Part shown: positions 1 to 5,094 of the stretch, piece by piece | Layout of the letters: every line of letters starts with the position of its first letter | How positions within the stretch are numbered: position 1 is the first letter of the stretch | Assembly: GCA_039920645.1 (NCBI GenBank) | Contig: JBDSDI010000060.1 | Span: 1-5,094 of the forward strand | Length of the DNA stretch: 5,094 bases | Direction of reading: 5' to 3' | Origin: CAMCVE01 sp039920645 | GTDB lineage: Bacteria > Bdellovibrionota > UBA2428 | Notes under the pieces: generated by a model | What the model saw: the letters and a program-made list of their open reading frames with translations, nothing else | What the model was told of the DNA's origin: nothing | The model's database searches: none | Made by a program: the position numbers and the translations under genes

Positions 1-749
1 TCGGCGGGAACATTCGTGTCCGCCGTTACGCGCAGCTCCTTGAGCGCAGCTGTTAGTGGTTGGGTGTAAAAACGAGCTGAGGTAGCCTCGAAATTCCGTG
101 CTTTGGAATCGAGCGCCGACGATGTATTTCGCTTGTTCAATACTACGAAACCGATCCCGAAGACCGCCGCCAGAATCAGGACGAGACCGATACGAGATTT
201 ATTTTGAGGTTTCTTTGGAGAATCCAACTTTTTCGACTGAGCGGGCAGACTCGCTTGAGGAGAAAAATGATCGCGGGCCACGGTCGGAGCTACAGGAAGA
301 TCGGCGGGAGGCGTCCAGACAGGAGGCGCCGACGCTCCGCCGGTGAACTCCGTAAACCGTGTTCTGTCCGCGGGGTTGGACTGCGGAACGACTTCCGTCT
401 GAGTCGAACTGGGCCCGGAGGCGCGTGTTTTGTCGGAGGAGTCGAACGATGCGGAAACTTCGTTCTTCGCGATTTCTTTGCGTTTGATTTTTTTGCCCGA
501 AAGAATCGCGTGAATGGCATCGTAAAATTCGGTATCACTCGCGATCGGCTTCCAGACCGTCTCGCCCTCGAAAAGAATTTTTTCCTCGCCGCGGATCCGC
601 TTGTCTTCGATAAAGGAATGAATCTCGTTGCGGGAATACGGGCCGTAGATTTTGCCCGAAACCATTTGGACCTGGATGGACTTTTCGGCAACGCGCGTCT
701 TCAGATCTTTGAAAACTCCGGTCTTGTCATCCTTGTCCGATCCGCTCAT
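1..749 (-). CDS. GYF-like domain, single-pass membrane protein (3' end cut by window edge)
   Basis: I read this frame directly: ATG at 749-747, then 249 sense codons with no stop before the left edge, so the C-terminus is missing. Residues about 25-80 resemble a GYF_2-type fold, with YGPY at 35-38 and WKP at 66-68 (pattern: G-x-x-YGP-[YF], then basic and acidic residues, then W-x-P). Residues about 95-185 are rich in Ser, Pro, Thr and Lys and look disordered. Residues 187-204 (IGLVLILAAVFGIGFVVL) form one hydrophobic helix. About six Lys/Arg residues precede it and two follow, so the GYF-like part is probably cytoplasmic and the C-terminus outside. There is no signal peptide. GYF-type domains commonly bind proline-rich peptides; a binding role here is inference. 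The gene follows nuoN by 12 bases, so it is probably co-transcribed, but it is not a known complex I subunit. Codon use is less biased than in the nuo genes. I cannot name the protein. Confidence 0.8.
   Translation of the reverse strand, partial: MSGSDKDDKTGVFKDLKTRVAEKSIQVQMVSGKIYGPYSRNEIHSFIEDKRIRGEEKILFEGETVWKPIASDTEFYDAIHAILSGKKIKRKEIAKNEVSASFDSSDKTRASGPSSTQTEVVPQSNPADRTRFTEFTGGASAPPVWTPPADLPVAPTVARDHFSPQASLPAQSKKLDSPKKPQNKSRIGLVLILAAVFGIGFVVLNKRNTSSALDSKARNFEATSARFYTQPLTAALKELRVTADTNVPA
138..191 (-). other. Predicted transmembrane helix of the GYF-like protein
   Basis: Eighteen uninterrupted hydrophobic residues (187-204) lie between a lysine-rich stretch (KKLDSPKKPQNKSR) and NKR. By the positive-inside rule the N-terminal side is cytoplasmic. 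The sequence after it (about 45 residues visible) is soluble in character and continues past the window edge. Confidence 0.75.
540..677 (-). other. GYF_2-like domain within the membrane protein
   Basis: This covers residues about 25-70 of the gene starting at 749. The region opens with a short beta-like stretch (IQVQMVSGKI), then YGPYSRNEI, a helix-like segment with charged residues, and FEGETVWKPI. That order (strand, YGP-aromatic, helix ending in basic residues, strand, W-x-P) is the usual signature of GYF_2-type domains found at the N-terminus of bacterial membrane proteins. The match was made by eye from the motif, without a profile search. Confidence 0.6.
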
Positions 750-761
750 CTGGACTCGCGC

Positions 762-2237
762 CTAGCGGGCGTCGACCTGCACGACTCCATCGGCCGGAGA
801 CGGAGGCGACATGTAAGAATAAGCCCAGACCCATACGAACATCAAAACCAAGCCGAGCGTCGCACTCGCAAGCGGTCCCTTGATGCTCGAGCGCAGCGAA
901 ACCATTTTGTTTCCGCTCGGAGAATCCAAATAGAGAGGGACCATAATTTTCAGATAATAAGCCAGACCGAGCATCGAGCCGACGATGATCCAAATCGCCG
1001 AAGCGACATGACCCGTCGACCAGAGCTGCGAGATCATCAAATATTTTCCGAGGAATCCCGGAAGAGGCGGAATTCCCGCCATAGAGAAAATTCCTAACGA
1101 GAACAGCGTGACAATGACACCAGACTTCTTGGCGTCGACTTGTTTAAGGTCGCCGATCTCGAGCGCTGCGGTGCTCGACTTGCCCGTCATGCGCACGAGC
1201 GCTTCGAGACACGCAAAACAGACGAGAAGACCGAGTGCGTAGGTTACAAGATAAAGAAGAATCGCAGTGCGGGCGCTCTCGCCGACGGGCAACGTCAGTG
1301 CGACATAACCCGCGCTTGCGACCGACGAATACGCGAGCATGCGGCGCAGATTTTTCTGCGACAGTGCCACGAGGTTGCCTACGATAACGCTGACGGCACC
1401 GAGAATCATGAAAAGTTTGGTAAAGGCGGCGATTTGTAAAAAACCGCAGGCAGAGAACGCGACGAGCATCGCCATGAAAACGGCGACCTTACCCGCGCCC
1501 GCGAGATATGCCGCGAGTCCCGTCGGGGCGGATTGATAGATGTCGGCGGCCCACATATGCATCGGTGCAAGCGCGACCTTGAAGGCAAGACTGACTGCGA
1601 TCAGAAGAGCGCCCCCGACGAGAAGCGTGGAGGGAAGACCGTTCACCGCGACTTCGCGAAGCACGGCGTAGTCCATCGATCCGGCCGCTCCGTAAACGAG
1701 CGTGATGCCCATCAGAAGCAAGCCCGAGGCAAATGCGCCCATCAGCAAATACTTGAGACCCGCTTCGAATCCGCCGTCGCGGCGAAGGCGAAGGCCCGCA
1801 ATCACGTAACCAGGAATCGCGAGAGTTTCGAGATAAACGAAGAAAGCAACCCAGTCGCGTGCGCCCGGAAGCAGCACCAAACCGAGTGTGGAGATGAGAA
1901 GAAGCGTCGTCCATTCTCCATGTTCTTCTTCTTCGACAAAGAGCGAAGCCAAGAGGCCAATGCCTACGACAGCGAGAGTCGTCCAACGGGTCATGTCGTT
2001 CAGCAAGAGCGAGGTTCCGAAGAAGCTGACATCGGCTAGTCCCAGGCCAAGAACCGCAGCGGTTGCCGTACCCGTGAAGATAAGAGCCAAGAGAAGCTTA
2101 TGGGTGCACTTCGAAGCTCGGAATCCTGCAGCGAGGGTCGTGAGGACAATACCTGCACACAGGACGAGATAAGGAGAGAGAGCGGCCCAGTGGTTGGTGG
2201 ACCATTGAAAGACGTTGGATTCGAAGAACTGATTCAT
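762..2237 (-). CDS. nuoN: NADH-quinone oxidoreductase subunit N
   Basis: NuoN is an antiporter-like subunit of the complex I membrane arm in the cytoplasmic membrane, carrying one of the proposed proton channels. The product is 491 residues from the ATG at 2237, close to E. coli NuoN (485), and hydrophobic almost throughout, consistent with the family's 14 helices. Expected residues are in place: Glu137 in the TM5 motif (YLETLAIPGY), Lys162 (EAGLKYLL), Lys220 before the broken TM7 (FKVALAPMHMWAADIY), Lys250 (AGAGKVAVF) and Lys398 in TM12 (PGFLGKYLM). The LSQKNLRRMLAYSSVASAGY block is characteristic of this subunit family. A four-Glu loop sits at 102-105. The stop is TAG at 764-762. Start choice: the ATG is 1 base after the nuoM stop, with GGGGTG 6 bases upstream. 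A GTG at 2246-2244 in the same frame, overlapping nuoM by 8 bases, would add three residues and cannot be excluded. Translation is probably coupled to nuoM. Confidence 0.96.
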   Translation of the reverse strand: MNQFFESNVFQWSTNHWAALSPYLVLCAGIVLTTLAAGFRASKCTHKLLLALIFTGTATAAVLGLGLADVSFFGTSLLLNDMTRWTTLAVVGIGLLASLFVEEEEHGEWTTLLLISTLGLVLLPGARDWVAFFVYLETLAIPGYVIAGLRLRRDGGFEAGLKYLLMGAFASGLLLMGITLVYGAAGSMDYAVLREVAVNGLPSTLLVGGALLIAVSLAFKVALAPMHMWAADIYQSAPTGLAAYLAGAGKVAVFMAMLVAFSACGFLQIAAFTKLFMILGAVSVIVGNLVALSQKNLRRMLAYSSVASAGYVALTLPVGESARTAILLYLVTYALGLLVCFACLEALVRMTGKSSTAALEIGDLKQVDAKKSGVIVTLFSLGIFSMAGIPPLPGFLGKYLMISQLWSTGHVASAIWIIVGSMLGLAYYLKIMVPLYLDSPSGNKMVSLRSSIKGPLASATLGLVLMFVWVWAYSYMSPPSPADGVVQVDAR

Positions 2238-2238
2238 C

Positions 2239-3711
2239 TTAGACACCCCAACCCGAGGTCATGAGCGCAAGGATCCACTCGACCGCGAACTTTGATTTTT
2301 CAAAAAGGAACTGCGGGTGCAGTCCCAGCACGAGCATCAAGACGATGAGCGGAGCAATCGCGACCCACTCGTTCCATTCGAGACGGATTTCGTGGGACTC
2401 GAGCGCGGGTCCGACGGGTCCAAAGACCACCTTGCGAAGCATTGACAGCATATAGATCGCGCCGAGCAGAACGCCGCTGAGACTCACTAGCGCGATCGTC
2501 TTGTTCGTGAAGAAAGTTCCCGACAGAATTAGAAACTCGCCAATGAAACCCGGTAGGCCCGGAAGTCCGATGCTCGCCATCGCGGAGAATACGAAGGCCG
2601 TAGCGAGGATACCGTTGCGGGAAGCGAGTCCACCGTACTGCGAAATTTCTCGCGTGTGCGTACGATCATAGATAATGCCGAAGATAAGGAAGAGCGCGCC
2701 GGTCGACAGACCATGTGCCAAGTTCTGGAACATCGCTCCTTGAAGAGCCTCTTCTTGGAAGGCGAAGAGACCGAGAACCATGAAGCCCAAGTGAGCCACC
2801 GAAGAATACGCGATCATGCGCTTGATGTCGGTTTGTTTCCACGCCGCGAAAGATCCGACGACAACGCCGATCGCGCCCAGGGTCATCATAACTGTCGAAA
2901 CGTCCTGTGCCGCCATCGGGAAGAGAGCGAGACCCCATCGCGCGATACCGTAGACGCCGAGTTTAAGAAGGACGCCAGCCAGAATCACGGAGGCTCCCGT
3001 GGGAGCTTCGGTATGCGCATCCGGAAGCCACGTGTGCAGGGGCCACACCGGAATCTTCACCGCGAAAGCAACGAGGAACGCGAGGAAGACGAGGCCCTGG
3101 AAACCGCCGAGTCCATCGTATGGGATCTGGGCATCGCGAAGCGCGTTCCATGAGAGCGTATGGTACTCGTTGCCGAGAGCGACGATCGCCAGAAGCATCA
3201 AGAGGGAGCCCGCCATCGTGAAGGCAAAAAACTTAAGCGCCGCATAGACGCGATTTTTCGATCCCCATTTTCCGATAAGGAAGTACATCGGGATGAGCAT
3301 AAATTCCCAGAAGACGTAGAACGCGAGCGCGTCGAGCGAAAGCAAAGAACCGATGCTGCCCGCATTGAGGATCGAGAAGAGCGCGAGGTAAGTCGCGCCG
3401 AGCTTTTCTTTTCCGAGACTGTAGAACGCGAGCAGGGTGCTCAGGATGACGTTCAGCACGATCAGCGGAAGATTCAGTCCATCGACTCCGAGGCTCAAGG
3501 AAGAACCGAGCGAAGGGAACCAATTCCAGGACCAACTTACGACTCCCATTTGCCCCGGGTTAAACTGCATCCAGGCTTGCACGACAAAGATCGCCCAGAC
3601 GGCATGAAGACCAATGTTGATCCACTGAACGGTACGGGTCGGGACTTTGATGAGACAGAACAAAAGCAAGCCCGAAACCAAGGGCCACAGCATGAGCATC
3701 AATGTTGTCAT
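2239..3711 (-). CDS. nuoM: NADH-quinone oxidoreductase subunit M
   Basis: NuoM is the central antiporter-like proton-pumping subunit of the complex I membrane arm, between NuoL and NuoN. The 490-residue product is near the family's usual length (about 500). Family blocks in order are: GVDGLNLPLIVLNVIL (75-90), FWEFMLIPMYFLIGKWG with Glu136 in TM5, AALKFFAFTMAGSLLML with Lys160, VAFAVKIPVWPLHTWLPDAH with Lys219 in TM7 (214-233), APTGASVILAGVLLKLGVYG with Lys250 in TM8, DIKRMIAYSSVAHLGFM (295-311), and LPGLPGFIGEFLIL with Glu392 in TM12. The TM12 Glu, instead of the Lys found in NuoN and NuoL, is the normal state for NuoM. The ATG at 3711-3709 overlaps the nuoL TGA in an ATGA, and GGTGGG inside the nuoL end lies 7 bases before it, so coupled translation is likely. 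The stop is TAA at 2241-2239. No frame break or unusual feature is seen. Confidence 0.98.
   Translation of the reverse strand: MTTLMLMLWPLVSGLLLFCLIKVPTRTVQWINIGLHAVWAIFVVQAWMQFNPGQMGVVSWSWNWFPSLGSSLSLGVDGLNLPLIVLNVILSTLLAFYSLGKEKLGATYLALFSILNAGSIGSLLSLDALAFYVFWEFMLIPMYFLIGKWGSKNRVYAALKFFAFTMAGSLLMLLAIVALGNEYHTLSWNALRDAQIPYDGLGGFQGLVFLAFLVAFAVKIPVWPLHTWLPDAHTEAPTGASVILAGVLLKLGVYGIARWGLALFPMAAQDVSTVMMTLGAIGVVVGSFAAWKQTDIKRMIAYSSVAHLGFMVLGLFAFQEEALQGAMFQNLAHGLSTGALFLIFGIIYDRTHTREISQYGGLASRNGILATAFVFSAMASIGLPGLPGFIGEFLILSGTFFTNKTIALVSLSGVLLGAIYMLSMLRKVVFGPVGPALESHEIRLEWNEWVAIAPLIVLMLVLGLHPQFLFEKSKFAVEWILALMTSGWGV
2244..2249 (-). promoter_or_regulatory. Possible ribosome binding site for nuoN
   Basis: GGGGTG on the minus strand lies 6 bases before the ATG at 2237 and resembles the right half of AGGAGGTG. 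It also contains the alternative GTG start at 2246-2244. The match is only partial, so the site is weak evidence favouring the ATG start; re-initiation after the nuoM TAA could serve equally well. Confidence 0.35.
3708..3711 (-). promoter_or_regulatory. nuoL/nuoM ATGA stop-start overlap
   Basis: The nuoM start ATG (3711-3709) and the nuoL stop TGA (3710-3708) share bases in one ATGA. Such overlaps usually let the terminating ribosome re-initiate, which helps keep the 1:1 ratio needed for two subunits that sit side by side in the membrane arm. The overlap is seen directly; the coupling is inferred. Confidence 0.8.
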
Positions 3712-5094
3712 TTAAGCACCCACCACGAAACGAAGAGACTCGCCGCCGATGCGGCCGCCAAATACCACGCGTAGGTCTGGACATTTCCGGTGTGAGCGAA
3801 GCTCAGGATCTGTCCGGAGAATCCCACGACGTTTCTGATAAAATGAAGGCTGCCGTTGATGACGTACTGATCGATGATCTTCCAGGACCAACTCGCCACG
3901 AAGCTGAGCGGCCGGAGAATTACGGTCTCGTAGATCTCGTCGACATAGAATTTATTCTGCGAAAGTTTGGCCAGGAAACCCTTCGCGGATTCCTTGTCCT
4001 TATGATCGCGATACTTGCGGTAAGAAAAGTACGCCACCGATAACGACGCGACCGAGGTAAAGAGCATGAGAAGCCATTCGGTCGAGTGACTGAGATGCTC
4101 GGCGTGGCGACCGGCGATCTCTCCCGTCGTTCCATACCAGCTGGCGTGGATCGCGGCTTCGAGAGCGTGGATGTTGAAAAGCACACCCGGAGTTTCCATG
4201 AAGCCAATGAGCAAGGCACCCAGCGCAAGAATCGCCAGAGGGCCTGTCATAAGCCACGAGCTTTCGTGGGCATGCGAAGCATGCTTGCTGCGCGGCTCTC
4301 CCCAGAATGCGAGCGTGTAAGCGCGAAGCATGTAAAACGCGGTCATGAGCGCAGCGGAGAGCAGAAGTGCCCACGCAATCGGTCCGTGCTCGAAGGCCTT
4401 CGCGAGGATCATGTCCTTCGAGAAAAAACCGGCGGTCAGCGGAAAACCGATGATGGCGAGGGTCCCGATGAGGAAAGTAATGTGTGTGATCGGCATCTTC
4501 TTGCGAAGACCGCCCATCTCGAAAAGATCCTGATCGTGGTGCATGCCATGAATCACAGAACCGGCGCCGAGGAACAAAAGCGCCTTGAAGAACGCGTGCG
4601 TGACGACGTGGAAGAACGCCGCGACCGGAGCGCCGACACCGAGGGCAACGAACATGAATCCAAGCTGCGAGACGGTTGAGTAAGCGAGAACTTTTTTAAT
4701 GTCTCGTTGCGTAATCGCAATCAGGGCCGCGAGCCACGCCGTTCCCATCCCCACCCACAACATCCAGTCGAGGACCGCGGGTTGAGTCGCGAAAAGAGGC
4801 CAGAGCCTGACGCTCACGAAGATACCCGAAGTGACCATCGTTGCGGCGTGAATGAGCGCCGAGACCGGAGTCGGACCCGCCATCGCGTCCGGTAGCCAAA
4901 CGTAGAGCGGGAATTGCGCGCTCTTCCCGGTCGATGCCCAGAAGAGAGCGCCGAGAACTACGAGCAGAACGGCGGGCGAGAGCTGCGAGCTTTCGCCGGA
5001 GAAGAAGGTGATGATCTCGCGAATCTGAAGCGTATTCGCGAAAAGTGCCAACATGAACAGCGCCACGAAAAATCCGAGGTCACCGATGCGGTTT
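3708..5094 (-). CDS. nuoL: NADH-quinone oxidoreductase subunit L (5' end cut by window edge)
   Basis: NuoL is the distal antiporter-like proton-pumping subunit of complex I, with a long lateral helix running back along the membrane arm. The frame is open to the right edge and begins inside the conserved NRIGDLGFF motif, so roughly 170-180 N-terminal residues (judged against E. coli NuoL, 613 aa) are missing. The visible 461 residues include, in window numbering: STGKSAQFPLYVWLPDAMAG with Lys57 of TM7, GPTPVSALIHAATMVTSGI (73-91), QRDIKKVLAYSTVSQLGFM (129-147), HVVTHAFFKALLFL with His166 and Lys170, and TAGFFSKDMILAKAF with Lys226-Asp227 in TM12. A His-rich loop is at 271-276. Residues about 375-430 (LSQNKFYVDEIYE onward) lead into the lateral helix, and GNVQTYAWYLA plus a final hydrophobic stretch is the anchoring last helix. 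A GTG at 5066 is internal, not the start. The stop is TGA at 3710-3708, overlapping nuoM. nuoK would be expected upstream, outside the window. Confidence 0.97.
   Translation of the reverse strand, partial: NRIGDLGFFVALFMLALFANTLQIREIITFFSGESSQLSPAVLLVVLGALFWASTGKSAQFPLYVWLPDAMAGPTPVSALIHAATMVTSGIFVSVRLWPLFATQPAVLDWMLWVGMGTAWLAALIAITQRDIKKVLAYSTVSQLGFMFVALGVGAPVAAFFHVVTHAFFKALLFLGAGSVIHGMHHDQDLFEMGGLRKKMPITHITFLIGTLAIIGFPLTAGFFSKDMILAKAFEHGPIAWALLLSAALMTAFYMLRAYTLAFWGEPRSKHASHAHESSWLMTGPLAILALGALLIGFMETPGVLFNIHALEAAIHASWYGTTGEIAGRHAEHLSHSTEWLLMLFTSVASLSVAYFSYRKYRDHKDKESAKGFLAKLSQNKFYVDEIYETVILRPLSFVASWSWKIIDQYVINGSLHFIRNVVGFSGQILSFAHTGNVQTYAWYLAAASAASLFVSWWVLK

Noticed and set aside
290..691. 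Minus-strand frame of 133 codons inside the GYF-like gene
   Set aside because: It lies wholly within the longer frame that has the domain and membrane helix. Its product is very basic low-complexity sequence, and its start has no upstream support. It is noted only as a possible slippage product.
750..770. Possible terminator hairpin at the nuoN end (CGCC-CGCTA-GGCG)
   Set aside because: The stem is only 4 base pairs, there is no following T-run, and the next gene starts almost at once; chance in G+C-rich sequence.
204..1097. Plus-strand open frame of 297 codons antisense to the GYF-like gene and the end of nuoN
   Set aside because: Its product is Arg/Asp-rich low-complexity sequence with no recognisable family. 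It crosses the boundary of two well-supported minus-strand genes and is explained by codon bias creating stop-free antisense frames.
1928..1936. TTCTTCTTC triplet repeat
   Set aside because: It encodes part of the four-Glu loop of NuoN between helices; acidic loops at this position are common in the family and the repeat is too short to matter.
2656..3774. Several plus-strand frames opposite nuoM and its junction with nuoL
   Set aside because: All yield charged, low-complexity products with no family resemblance and sit opposite an intact, strongly conserved gene.
5064..5066. GTG as the start of nuoL
   Set aside because: The frame continues upstream to the window edge through the conserved NRIGDLGFF motif, so this valine codon is internal.

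Overview
The window holds the 3'-terminal part of a respiratory complex I (NADH:quinone oxidoreductase, nuo/NDH-1) operon. Every supported gene is on the minus strand, so transcription runs from the right edge to the left edge. The order is nuoL (5' end missing, cut by the right edge), nuoM, nuoN, then a gene for a single-pass membrane protein with a GYF-like N-terminal domain (3' end missing, cut by the left edge). The genes overlap or nearly touch: nuoL/nuoM share an ATGA, nuoM/nuoN are 1 base apart or overlap by 8 bases depending on the start, and nuoN is followed by the last gene after 12 bases. I see no internal promoter, terminator, RNA gene, mobile element, repeat array or CRISPR, and coding density is essentially complete.

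NuoL, NuoM and NuoN are the three antiporter-like, multi-spanning subunits of the membrane arm. Each is thought to carry one proton channel, driven by NADH oxidation and quinone reduction in the rest of the complex. All three here look intact and functional: the membrane-embedded Glu (NuoM, NuoN) and the Lys residues of the half-channels and connecting axis are present, and no frame is broken. The TM5 Glu region of NuoL lies beyond the right edge and cannot be judged.

The least ordinary part is positions 1-749. This reading frame runs off the left edge without a stop. It encodes about 55 residues resembling a GYF_2-type fold (YGPY motif plus a WKP motif), a Ser/Pro-rich linker, one transmembrane helix and the beginning of a further region. 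It is not a known complex I subunit. Its start codon lies in the same frame as, and five codons after, the amber stop of nuoN.

Organism: a bacterium with a nuo-type complex I and mid-50s percent G+C (estimated by eye on a few lines). A deltaproteobacterial or Bdellovibrionota-like lineage would fit GYF-like membrane proteins and a separate nuoL-M-N tail, but this is a weak guess from gene content alone. The window is mostly ordinary core metabolism. The GYF-like gene is the only candidate for something little described.
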